From assembly GCF_030124375.1 (NCBI RefSeq), contig NZ_JASKLS010000001.1, positions 310,001 to 374,000 on the forward strand: DNA of 64,000 nucleotides, written 5' to 3'. The position numbers and the translations under genes are program-made. The DNA comes from Sinorhizobium sp. 6-70 (lineage in GTDB: Bacteria > Pseudomonadota > Alphaproteobacteria > Rhizobiales > Rhizobiaceae). This document shows, in pieces, positions 16,872 through 23,848 of this stretch (position 1 is its first letter; each line of letters begins with the position of its first letter). A model generated the notes under the pieces. That model made no database searches. It was given only the letters and a program-made list of their open reading frames with translations, and was not told the DNA's origin.

Positions 16872-17794
16872 CGCCCCGCCTCCACGATCTCGACGAAAAT
16901 GTCCTCCAGCGAACTCTGTCGCGTGGAAATGTCCTTGAGCCTGATTCCTGCTTCCGCGAGCGCGGCAAGCAGCGCTGTGATACCGGTCCGCCCGGCGCTC
17001 GTATCATAATCAAAGATCAGACACTGGCCGTCGCCCTCGAGCGTGAGGTCGTAGGAGGACAAGATTTCGGGCACGCGGTCCAGCGGCTGGGCGAGATCGA
17101 CGCGCAGTTGCTTGCGGCCGAGTTTCGTCATCAGCGCCGCCTTCTCCTCCACCAGCAGGATCTCCCCGCCGTTGATCACAGCGATCCGGTCGGCGATTTC
17201 CTCGGCCTCCTCGATGTAATGCGTCGTCAGGATGATCGTCACGCCGGAAGCGCGAAGCTCCCTCACCACGTCCCACATGCTCTTGCGCAGAGTGACGTCC
17301 ACGCCGGCCGTCGGCTCGTCCAGGAAGAGTACGCGCGGCTCATGCGACAGCGCCTTGGCGATCAGTACGCGCCGCTTCATGCCGCCGGAAAGCTCGCGCA
17401 GCATGTTATCCTTCTTGTCCCAGAGCGACAGGTCCTTCAGCACTTTCTCGATGTGCGCAGGATCCGGCTTCTTGCCATGCAGCCCGCGCGAGAAGGAGAC
17501 GGTATTCCAAACCGTCTCGAAGGCGTCGGTCGTGAGTTCCTGCGGAACCAGGCCGATCATTGCCCGGGTCTGGCGGAAATCGCGCACGACGTCATGCCCA
17601 CCGACGGTGACCTCACCTCCGCTCGCATTGACGATGCCGCAAATGATCGAAATCATCGTCGTCTTGCCGGCCCCATTCGGCCCGAGCAAAGCGAGGATCT
17701 CGCCTTGCTCGATATCGAGGCTGACGCCTTTCAGCGCCGTGAACCCCGACGCATAGGTCTTCGAGAGATTGGAAACGGAAACGATGGGCGCCAT
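16868..17794 (-). CDS. ABC-2 type transporter ATP-binding protein
   Basis: A protein of 308 residues. Walker A is GPNGAGKTT, the signature is LSGGMKRR, Walker B is [12 protein letters not shown], and the switch His lies in [12 protein letters not shown]-terminal extension of about 80 residues after the nucleotide-binding core is typical of YadG/NodI-like ATPases. It is co-translated with the permease. Nothing in the pair indicates a specific cargo. Confidence 0.93.
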   Translation of the reverse strand: MAPIVSVSNLSKTYASGFTALKGVSLDIEQGEILALLGPNGAGKTTMISIICGIVNASGGEVTVGGHDVVRDFRQTRAMIGLVPQELTTDAFETVWNTVSFSRGLHGKKPDPAHIEKVLKDLSLWDKKDNMLRELSGGMKRRVLIAKALSHEPRVLFLDEPTAGVDVTLRKSMWDVVRELRASGVTIILTTHYIEEAEEIADRIAVINGGEILLVEEKAALMTKLGRKQLRVDLAQPLDRVPEILSSYDLTLEGDGQCLIFDYDTSAGRTGITALLAALAEAGIRLKDISTRQSSLEDIFVEIVEAGR

Positions 17795-17968
17795 GCAAAC
17801 GGGTCCGGGAACGATGCGGGATTAGGCAGGATGCCGCTCTATATGGGCCAATTCGCGCGGAATTGCAGCCCATGCCGGTCAAAATTCCCCGCGACACACC
17901 GTAAACAAGTCGCGTTCGGGGAACCGGCACTTCTAAATAGGAGCGACGTATGCTGAAACTGGCCGACG

Positions 17969-18442
17969 TTACGCAGCCCGCCCCGCATCGCGCGGCGATT
18001 TCTGCAGCCAGGAGCGCGCCACCTCCAGACGATCATGCACCGTCATTCCGGCAAGCATTGCGGCAACGAACAGAAAGGTCGCGGGGAGACCAAGGGAAAG
18101 CGAGGCGAGCGCGGGACCGGGGCAAAGCCCCACCATGCCCCAGCCGATGCCAAAAATCGCCGACCCCGTAATCAGGCGGCGGTCGATGACAGGCGCCGTC
18201 GGTCGGTGAAAGCGCTCGTCGAACAACGGTTTCCGCATCCGGCGGGCAACCACAACGCCGATGGCAGCGACCGCAACGGCGCCGCCGAGCACGAAGGCGA
18301 GGCTCGGATTCCAGTCCCGCGCAATGTCTAGAAAACCGCGAACACGCGCAGGATCGAGCATGCCGGAGAGCGAGAGGCCGAAGCCGAAGATCACGCCCGA
18401 AACGAGCGCCGCGACGACGCGAACATAGTTGCCGTTCGTCAT
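17969..18442 (-). CDS. YeeE/YedE (DUF395) family membrane protein, half-size, second subunit
   Basis: A 157-residue membrane protein. Membrane segments surround GFGLSLSGMLDPARVRGFLD near the N-terminus and GIGWGMVGLCPGPAL in the C-terminal half; the Cys in GLCPGPA is the conserved one of this family. YeeE/YedE proteins take up thiosulfate-like sulfur compounds. Here a full transporter is split into two half-size proteins. The ATG at 18442 is chosen because it gives a family N-terminus (MTNGNYVRVV) and a 4-bp overlap with the upstream gene. It is the last gene of the BigR operon. Confidence 0.88.
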   Translation of the reverse strand: MTNGNYVRVVAALVSGVIFGFGLSLSGMLDPARVRGFLDIARDWNPSLAFVLGGAVAVAAIGVVVARRMRKPLFDERFHRPTAPVIDRRLITGSAIFGIGWGMVGLCPGPALASLSLGLPATFLFVAAMLAGMTVHDRLEVARSWLQKSPRDAGRAA

Positions 18443-18846
18443 GCGAAAAATCCCATCACATAGACCGTCAGAATCGCCGTAGACATGAAGGTCGCGACTG
18501 CCACCATCGAGCGCTTTGAAAGCCGAGCCAATCCAACGACGCCGTGGCCGCTCGTGCACCCGGATCCCATGCGAGAACCGAAGCCGACCAGTAAGCCGCC
18601 GATTACAAGGATTGGCCACGAAGCCGTCAGCGTCACCTCCGGCCATTGCCCGGACAAGAAGCGGAACAGCACCGGGCCGAAGGCCAAACCGACGACAAAG
18701 GCGCCTCCGGTTAGCGGCTGCACGCCCTGCAAGAGCCGGCCAGCGATCCCGCTGATGCCTGCTACCCGGCCCGTGGCGAGCATCAGCATCGCCGCGGAAA
18801 GGCCGATCAGCATGCCGCCAGCAAGCGCACTCCAGTAATGGGTCAT
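18439..18846 (-). CDS. YeeE/YedE (DUF395) family membrane protein, half-size, first subunit
   Basis: A 135-residue membrane protein starting MTHYWSALAGGMLIGLSAA, with the family motif GFGSRMGSGCTSGHGVVGLARLS, whose Cys is thought to handle the sulfur substrate in YeeE/YedE proteins. It overlaps both its neighbours by 4 bp (the bigR-like gene upstream and the second half-size gene downstream). This indicates tight co-translation and a likely heteromeric sulfur transporter. Confidence 0.9.
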   Translation of the reverse strand: MTHYWSALAGGMLIGLSAAMLMLATGRVAGISGIAGRLLQGVQPLTGGAFVVGLAFGPVLFRFLSGQWPEVTLTASWPILVIGGLLVGFGSRMGSGCTSGHGVVGLARLSKRSMVAVATFMSTAILTVYVMGFFA

Positions 18847-19175
18847 CGTTTCTCTCCATCGCGGCAGAAGATCTCGTAGAGCGCCAGCACCAGCCGCGAG
18901 GCTTTCTCCTCTGTGAGACGATAGAAAATCTGCTTGGCGTCCCGCCGCGTTGCGACGATGCCCGCCTCGCGCAGCACCGTCAGTTGCTGTGACAGGGTCG
19001 GCTGATGGATGCCGAGCATCTCCTCCAACTGGCCGACAGAATGCTCTCCCTCGACAAGGGCGCAAACGATCATCAGTCGGTTCTGGTTGGCAAGCGTCTT
19101 GAGCAGCGTCGCCGCCTCGCCCGCCCGCACGCCCATGTCCGGGCGAACGTTACGAAATTTCATCACGGTTCCCAT
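18843..19175 (-). CDS. bigR: ArsR/SmtB family repressor, BigR-like
   Basis: A 110-residue winged-helix repressor. The recognition region is LGIHQPTLSQQLTVLREAGI. Two cysteines, Cys38 (MIVCALVEG) and Cys104 (EIFCRDGEK), are 66 residues apart. I recall the same spacing for the redox-sensing Cys42/Cys108 pair of Xylella BigR, which forms an intramolecular di- or polysulfide and releases DNA when sulfide rises. Its neighbours, a persulfide-dioxygenase-like enzyme and sulfur transporters, match the BigR operon of Agrobacterium and Xylella. It likely represses its own operon through the AT-rich palindrome at 20100-20128. Confidence 0.9.
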   Translation of the reverse strand: MGTVMKFRNVRPDMGVRAGEAATLLKTLANQNRLMIVCALVEGEHSVGQLEEMLGIHQPTLSQQLTVLREAGIVATRRDAKQIFYRLTEEKASRLVLALYEIFCRDGEKR

Positions 19176-19187
19176 CGCCTTCTCCCG

Positions 19188-20078
19188 TCAGTTCCACGCT
19201 GCGCCCAGCAGCGCATTGAGGGGAAACTTCAGATAGCGCGCGCCGTTCGATTCCGGCTCCGGCAGCCGGCCGCCGCAAATATTGACCTGCAACGCGTGCA
19301 GGATCAGCTTCGGCATCGGCAGCGTCTTGTCGCGCGCCTCGCGCAGTTGAACGAAGTTGTCCTCCGTCAGCCCGACCAAATGCGTATTGCAGCGCTTTTC
19401 TTCACCAACCGTACTTTCCCAACGCGCCTCGCGGCCGTTCGGCCGGTAGTCGTGGCCGGTGAAAACGCGGGTTTCGTCTGGCAAGGCAAGGATCGAATTG
19501 ATCGAGCGCCATAACTGGCGCGCATCGCCGCCCGGAAAGTCCGTCCGGGCAGTGCCGCTATCCGGCATGAACATCGTGTCGTGCACGAAGGCCGCGTCGC
19601 CGATGACATAGGTCACGGACGCCAGCGTATGGCCCGGTGAATGGATGACGGAGGCCCCGATGGAGCCGATGGAAAAACGTTCGCCGTCGACGAAGAGATG
19701 ATCCCACTGCGAACCATCTGTCGCCAGTTCCGGCCAGTTGTAGATCTTCTTCCAGCGACACTGCACCTGCCGGACCTCTGCGCCAATCGCCGTCGGCGCG
19801 CCGGTCTTTCCTTTCAGATAGGCGGCTGCGGAAAGATGGTCCGCGTGCGGATGGGTGTCCAGGATCCATTCGACGATCAGGTCGTTATCGCGGATATAGT
19901 CGAGGATCAGGTCTGCCTGCTCGGTCGCCGTGGCCCCCGATTTTTCATCGAAATCGAGCACGGGATCGATGATAGCGCAACGCCTCGTCGCGGGATCCGA
20001 AACCACATATTGGATGCTTCCCGTCCGGCATTCGTAGAAGCCTTTGACGTCCGGTTTTGCTGTCAGGTTCACAGGCAT
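19188..20078 (-). CDS. MBL-fold hydrolase, Blh/ETHE1-like persulfide dioxygenase
   Basis: A 296-residue metallo-beta-lactamase-fold enzyme. Metal ligands are visible in THPHADHLSAA, in HSPGHT and in TGHDY; the sequence between SGTARTDFPGGDA matches ETHE1/Blh enzymes that oxidise glutathione persulfide to sulfite. It lacks the extra rhodanese/DUF442 domain found in some Blh proteins. The ATG at 20078 follows GGGGGCG; upstream in-frame starts run through the operator and are rejected. It is the first gene after the operator, ahead of bigR, and should detoxify sulfide-derived persulfides. Confidence 0.9.
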   Translation of the reverse strand: MPVNLTAKPDVKGFYECRTGSIQYVVSDPATRRCAIIDPVLDFDEKSGATATEQADLILDYIRDNDLIVEWILDTHPHADHLSAAAYLKGKTGAPTAIGAEVRQVQCRWKKIYNWPELATDGSQWDHLFVDGERFSIGSIGASVIHSPGHTLASVTYVIGDAAFVHDTMFMPDSGTARTDFPGGDARQLWRSINSILALPDETRVFTGHDYRPNGREARWESTVGEEKRCNTHLVGLTEDNFVQLREARDKTLPMPKLILHALQVNICGGRLPEPESNGARYLKFPLNALLGAAWN

Positions 20079-20099
20079 GGTCGCCCCCATAAAGTCATA

Positions 20100-20128
20100 C
20101 AATATATAATTAAGTATATTATATATTG
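20100..20128. promoter_or_regulatory. AT-rich BigR-type operator
   Basis: CAATATATAAT (20100-20110) and ATTATATATTG (20118-20128) are perfect inverted arms of 11 bp around TAAGTAT. It lies 22 bp upstream of the persulfide dioxygenase start in an otherwise GC-rich region, and it would overlap the promoter. BigR-family repressors bind AT-rich inverted repeats of this kind, so it is the expected operator. Confidence 0.85.
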
Positions 20129-20204
20129 TTAGCGCGAACAAGTGGAATGCCGCGGCGCCCGCATGCGCGTTCACAAAGCATTGAAAACGTGACGTTCGTT
20201 TCCG

Positions 20205-21026
20205 TCAGCCGTAAAGGCTGTAGAAGAATCGTATGGCGATGAGCACCATGAAAATGCCGAACCCCGCCTCGAGCTGTCGCCTGCCCATCGCGTGGGCAAG
20301 GCGCACCCCGAGGGGCGCGACGAGCAAGGTTATCGGGATGATCAGCGCCACGGCAATCCAGTTGATGAAGCCGGTCGAAAGCGGCGGAAGGCCCGGTGCG
20401 CCCCACCCCGCCCAGACATAACCGAAGAGACCCGGAATGGAGATCAGCACGCCAACGCCGGCGGAGGTGGCGACTGCCTGGTGAATTGGTCGGTTGTGCA
20501 ACGTCATGAAAGTGTTGTTGAGCACGCCGCCGCCGATCCCCATAAGGCCGGAAAGAATGCCGATCGCGACTCCGACCAGCCATTTGATCGGGTTCTTCGG
20601 CAGGTCCGTGCCGATGTGCCAGGTCGCACGGTTGAAGATCATCCGGAAGGCCAAGGCGAGCGCGATCACTGCGAAGATCAGACGCAACGTCTCGCTGCCG
20701 ACATGGGCTGCGATCACCGAGGCGAGGATCGCTCCGAGCGGCACCGCCACGATCCAATTGCGCAACAGGTCGACATCGACCACCCCGCGGCGGTAGTGCG
20801 CCAGGAACGAACGCAGCGAAGTCGGAACGATGATCGCCAGCGACGTGCCAACGGAAAGATGCATCCTGACCGCGTCGTCTACGCCGAGCAGGCCGAAAAC
20901 CTGATAGAAGACCGGCACGAGGATTGCCCCGCCACCGATGCCGAAGAGGCCGGCGAGCACGCCGGCAACGACGCCGGCGGCCGCCAGCGCCAATGCAAAC
21001 ATCATCAATTCCGAGACAGGCGGCAT
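20205..21026 (-). CDS. TauE/SafE family sulfite/anion exporter
   Basis: A protein of 273 residues with about eight membrane segments and the two related repeats of the family: GLFGIGGGAILVPVFYQ near the N-terminus and GLMGIGGGVLNNTFM in the second half. TauE/SafE proteins move sulfite and other sulfur anions out of the cell. It lies upstream of the operator on the same strand, so it may be a separate transcript, but it fits the operon: the dioxygenase produces sulfite and this protein could export it. No strong ribosome site precedes the ATG at 21026. Confidence 0.88.
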   Translation of the reverse strand: MPPVSELMMFALALAAAGVVAGVLAGLFGIGGGAILVPVFYQVFGLLGVDDAVRMHLSVGTSLAIIVPTSLRSFLAHYRRGVVDVDLLRNWIVAVPLGAILASVIAAHVGSETLRLIFAVIALALAFRMIFNRATWHIGTDLPKNPIKWLVGVAIGILSGLMGIGGGVLNNTFMTLHNRPIHQAVATSAGVGVLISIPGLFGYVWAGWGAPGLPPLSTGFINWIAVALIIPITLLVAPLGVRLAHAMGRRQLEAGFGIFMVLIAIRFFYSLYG

Positions 21027-21154
21027 GAAGAAACTCGATTTTGCTGGAATCCGGCAAAGACGAATCCGGATCAGGGCTGCGTGCCTATCACTGTCATGAA
21101 ACGGTGACCCTTTTCAATCACCTTGACCCGGCATGGAGCGCCCTCGCTCTCCGT

Positions 21155-21222
21155 GATTTGCACTCCGGAGCTCCCCCTATTCTCCGGTGTTTGGCCGGCT
21201 TTCCCCGCCGGCCTCTTTTTTT
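21155..21222 (+). ncRNA. Candidate trans-acting small RNA with CU-rich loop and its own terminator
   Basis: An orphan plus-strand transcription unit lies between two minus-strand genes. A -35 CTTGAC at 21122-21127, 17 bp, then CGCTCT at 21145-21150 (a weak -10) could start RNA near 21155. The RNA would fold into a first hairpin, CACTCCGGAG (21161-21170) with CTCCGGTG (21182-21189), whose loop is CTCCCCCTATT. A terminator stem, GGCCGGC (21193-21199) with GCCGGCC (21207-21213), follows, then TCTTTTTTT. A CU-rich loop can pair with Shine-Dalgarno sequences, as in several rhizobial sRNAs. No plus-strand gene precedes this terminator. Inferred from structure only. Confidence 0.5.
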
Positions 21223-21234
21223 CCCGCCATCCCG

Positions 21235-21288
21235 CATTTCCGGAAAAGTGCATAGCGGTTTCGCGTCCGGAATTGCGTAACTTCAAAG
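21235..21288. repeat. Intergenic palindromic repeat, family 2, copy b
   Basis: Inverted relative to copy a: CCGGAAAAGTG, then GGTTTCGCGTCCGGAATTGCG and a TTCAAAG end. It abuts the stop codon of the extensin-like gene and follows the candidate sRNA terminator. Confidence 0.8.
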
Positions 21289-21289
21289 G

Positions 21290-22531
21290 TCAGTCGCAAT
21301 GCCGATAGCCGGACTTGCGCGTTCTCAGGTCGAAGTGGAAGTGGTCCTTGTGGAACGGATCGCTGCCGGGGCCGAGCACAGTGTTGAAATACTTGCAGCT
21401 GTCGGAGCGCACGGCCTTCAGCAGGCCGCGTTCGCGGAAAGCGAAGAAGCCCTTCCTGCGAACATCGATCTCCTTGCCGTTCTTCAGGACGAACTTGCCG
21501 ACATCGATGGCATTGCCGTGCGCATGTTCCGACATCGGATTGCCGCGGCGCGAATTCATAGTGCGGCAGGAATAGCCGCCGAGCGGCTTGATCGTCTTGA
21601 CGCCGGACCAGTAGCGATATCGCGATGACGGAGCGAGCTCGTATTTGACCCACTTGGCGAAGGCTTCGGTTACCTGGCAATTGAGCTTTACCGCGGGTTT
21701 GACGGTGATGCCGCCGGAAAGGCCGCTAAGCTCGATCGGATAGTCGATGCCGCAGGACGGTCCGTTGCTGATGCGCGGGATATCGCGGAAGACGACGCCG
21801 AGCTTCTTCAGGCGCTGGCGGCAGGCGATTTCCGCGCGAGGCATCTCACCAGTGAACTCCGGCGCGGACATCGGATTGCGCACGCGCGGCAGGAAGGCGA
21901 CCTGCTGCGGCTCCCGCGTGGGCCGGCCGGTCCGTTGCGGCTCGATGTAGCGCGGTCTTTTCGCCTCCTCATTGGAGATCTGCTGCGGCGTCAGCGGAGG
22001 CAGATCAGGATCGCAGCCGACGTTCGGCTCGGATGCGGGCGCCGGACCGGCGGATCCGCCGAGTTGACGCACGTTTTCCTCGCCGATGCCGGCAACCACC
22101 GGCTGACTGGCGTTGCCCTCGGCAATCTCATTGCTCTGCTCTTCGGCAAGCCCGACGACGGGCTCGACTCCAAGCATGGAGTCCATATTGATCCCTTCGG
22201 GGGGTACCGTCATTGGAGCGGCGCTTGCCATCTGTGTTTCGGCCGCCGGCATCGGTTCGCTGTCGATCATCGGTAGATCGCCGCCCGCCTGGGCACCAGG
22301 GTTGGCGGGCACGACGTTGCCGCTCGAAGCCGCCACCGGCTCATCCGACGGGTAAGCCGCCGCCATTTCCTGCCGCGGCCGCGCAGCGGAACGCACGGGC
22401 TCTATGGCGCTGACACGAGCGCCGCCGTCGATCCGGGCCGAAGGCGCGAGCACGTCGGTTGTGCAAGCAACGAGGGAAGCAGACAGCACCAGCGCGGTCA
22501 GCGGTCGATGGAGAAGAGAAACACACGCCAT
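21290..22531 (-). CDS. Extensin-like C-terminal domain lipoprotein (putative LAS-type peptidase)
   Basis: A protein of about 413 residues. An N-terminal signal with a lipobox (SASLVAC) suggests a lipoprotein. A long low-complexity Ala/Pro/Glu-rich linker runs to residue about 225. The C-terminal extensin-like domain starts near CRQRLKKLGVVF. It carries SEHAHGNAIDVG (H-x6-D) and HKDHFHFDL (HxH), which look like the zinc ligands of LAS peptidases such as MepA or D-Ala-D-Ala carboxypeptidase, plus conserved cysteines. A periplasmic peptidoglycan role is therefore inferred. The ATG at 22531 is preferred over a TTG nine codons upstream. It stands alone. Confidence 0.83.
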   Translation of the reverse strand: MACVSLLHRPLTALVLSASLVACTTDVLAPSARIDGGARVSAIEPVRSAARPRQEMAAAYPSDEPVAASSGNVVPANPGAQAGGDLPMIDSEPMPAAETQMASAAPMTVPPEGINMDSMLGVEPVVGLAEEQSNEIAEGNASQPVVAGIGEENVRQLGGSAGPAPASEPNVGCDPDLPPLTPQQISNEEAKRPRYIEPQRTGRPTREPQQVAFLPRVRNPMSAPEFTGEMPRAEIACRQRLKKLGVVFRDIPRISNGPSCGIDYPIELSGLSGGITVKPAVKLNCQVTEAFAKWVKYELAPSSRYRYWSGVKTIKPLGGYSCRTMNSRRGNPMSEHAHGNAIDVGKFVLKNGKEIDVRRKGFFAFRERGLLKAVRSDSCKYFNTVLGPGSDPFHKDHFHFDLRTRKSGYRHCD

Positions 22532-22588
22532 ACTCACTGCCGCCTTCGTCCACGACAAAACTGAAGCCTTGTCGATGCGCCGCCGTTC

Positions 22589-22690
22589 CTACAGCGCCGC
22601 CCGTCCAGTCGGACGCACAAAGGCCGCTGTAGCACTTTGAATTGCTGCATGTTTTATCCTCGATCGGCCATGATCCAAGGAACCATGCAG
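22589..22690. repeat. RIME1-like mosaic element, copy A
   Basis: About 102 bp made of two palindromes: CTACAGCGCCGCCCGTCC with GGACGCACAAAGGCCGCTGTAG, then CTGCATG...CATGCAG enclosing a short inner repeat. It is nearly identical to copies at 23730, 34651 and 37643. The size and two-palindrome design match the Rhizobium-specific intergenic mosaic element RIME1 as I recall it. Confidence 0.82.
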
Positions 22691-22840
22691 AGCCAAACCG
22701 TGGCTGCCGCCTGTGTCGTCAACCGGGCGCACGGCTGAAAAAATCGGATTTCGGTCGGACTTTAGATAAACAGGGTAAACGAAGCCTTTCCGGCGCCATA
22801 CCAGATCCGGCAATCAACCCCGCGCGTTGATATGACTAAT

Positions 22841-22866
22841 GGCCCGCATCCATTCGAATGCGGGCC
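22841..22866 (-). terminator. GC-rich hairpin after the Kazal-like gene
   Basis: GGCCCGCAT (22841-22849) and ATGCGGGCC (22858-22866) form a perfect 9-bp stem about 30 bp downstream of the Kazal-like stop. No T-run follows in either direction, so it may act as an mRNA 3-prime stabiliser rather than a full intrinsic terminator. Confidence 0.5.
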
Positions 22867-22897
22867 GTAGAATTCCACTTCGGCATCCTACAGGCCG

Positions 22898-23443
22898 TCA
22901 GCGGCATTCCCCGCGATGGACAATGCTGAACCCGCCAGATTCTGCCTCGCAAGCATTTGCGAAGGTGCGCATGCGGCCTGCGCGCCGGCCGCAGACGGGG
23001 GCAAACTCCATCGTGCAGACCTGTTGCACAGGGGGACGGCTACCGGGGCGGCATTCGCCAGGCGCGATGACGCGGAAGCCTTCTGCACGGGCGAGGCAGG
23101 CATTCGAAAACGTCTGTGTCCGTCGGCCACGCTGACCGCAAACCGGCGCGAATTCGCGGGTGCAGACTTGCGGCGGGCGATTAGCGGGACGGCATTGACC
23201 GCGATGCACCACCCGGAAGCCGTCGGCCCGCGCCTGGCAAGCATTCGGGAAGGTCATCAGGCGATTGCCGCGTTGACCGCATACCGGGTCGAATTCCATT
23301 GTGCAGATTGGCGTCGGGCGGCCGGGCCTCGGCCCAGGGCGCGGTTCGTCGACGACGACCGTGCAGGCCGAAAGGAAGCATATCGCCATGAGCATGACAG
23401 CGGACGGCCGCGAGATGAAAAGCTTGAGAAACGACACAGGCAT
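22898..23443 (-). CDS. Lipoprotein with three Kazal-like domains
   Basis: A protein of about 181 residues. The signal sequence ends in the lipobox FLSAC, so it should be lipid-anchored. After a Pro/Arg linker come three tandem repeats of about 40 residues with the Kazal pattern C-T-x-E-F-(D/A)-P-V-C-G ... (T)F-x-N-A-C-x-A ... G-x-C. Each has only four cysteines, not the six of classical Kazal serine-protease inhibitors. An inhibitor of host or self proteases at the cell surface is a reasonable but unproved role. The ATG at 23443 follows GGGAGGAGT; longer starts lose the signal peptide. Confidence 0.87.
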   Translation of the reverse strand: MPVSFLKLFISRPSAVMLMAICFLSACTVVVDEPRPGPRPGRPTPICTMEFDPVCGQRGNRLMTFPNACQARADGFRVVHRGQCRPANRPPQVCTREFAPVCGQRGRRTQTFSNACLARAEGFRVIAPGECRPGSRPPVQQVCTMEFAPVCGRRAGRMRTFANACEAESGGFSIVHRGECR

Positions 23444-23507
23444 ACTCCTCCCGATCGAATCGTCGGATCGCTTCATTGTCTTATCGGAACAGCGAAACGG
23501 TCTAACG

Positions 23508-23565
23508 CTTTGAAACGACACAATTTCGGACGGAAACCGTTACACACGTTTCCCGGGATTTCTTC
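23508..23565. repeat. Intergenic palindromic repeat, family 2, copy c
   Basis: A diverged copy: CTTTGAAACGACACAATTTC, GGACGGAAACCGTTACACAC, then CCGGGATTTCTT. Same orientation as copy a. It lies in the 405-bp gap between the chemoreceptor and Kazal-like genes. Confidence 0.7.
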
Positions 23566-23687
23566 AGCCCCAAGCGACCGGCCAGCCACGGCCAATGCCA
23601 CGTCATCTGACGCCGCCCGCGGCACTACGTCAAGTCCCGCGAGTTGGGCGCCGTCGCATACAACCGGCGATAGGATCATGGCGGCAT

Positions 23688-23717
23688 AAAAAAGCCCGCG
23701 TCCGTTTGAACGCGGGC
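23688..23717 (-). terminator. Rho-independent terminator for the chemoreceptor gene
   Basis: Read on the minus strand, GCCCGCGT and ACGCGGGC pair over 8 bp (23694-23701 with 23710-23717) and are followed by six T residues (plus-strand A run 23688-23693). It ends transcription from the minus-strand chemoreceptor gene after a RIME1-like element. Confidence 0.75.
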
Positions 23718-23729
23718 CAGTCTTTGCTA

Positions 23730-23833
23730 CTGCATGTCTCCTTAAATCGACCTCGGTTTAAGGACAAAGACATGCAGCAATTCAAAGTGCTACAGCGACC
23801 TTTGCGCGTCTGATAAGACGCGCGGCGCTGTAG
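23730..23833. repeat. RIME1-like mosaic element, copy B
   Basis: Opposite orientation to copy A: CTGCATG...CATGCAG palindrome first, then CTACAGCGACCTTTGCGCGTC pairing with GACGCGCGGCGCTGTAG. It lies just downstream of the chemoreceptor stop. Confidence 0.85.
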
Positions 23834-23848
23834 GAGTCTTCTTCTCCG

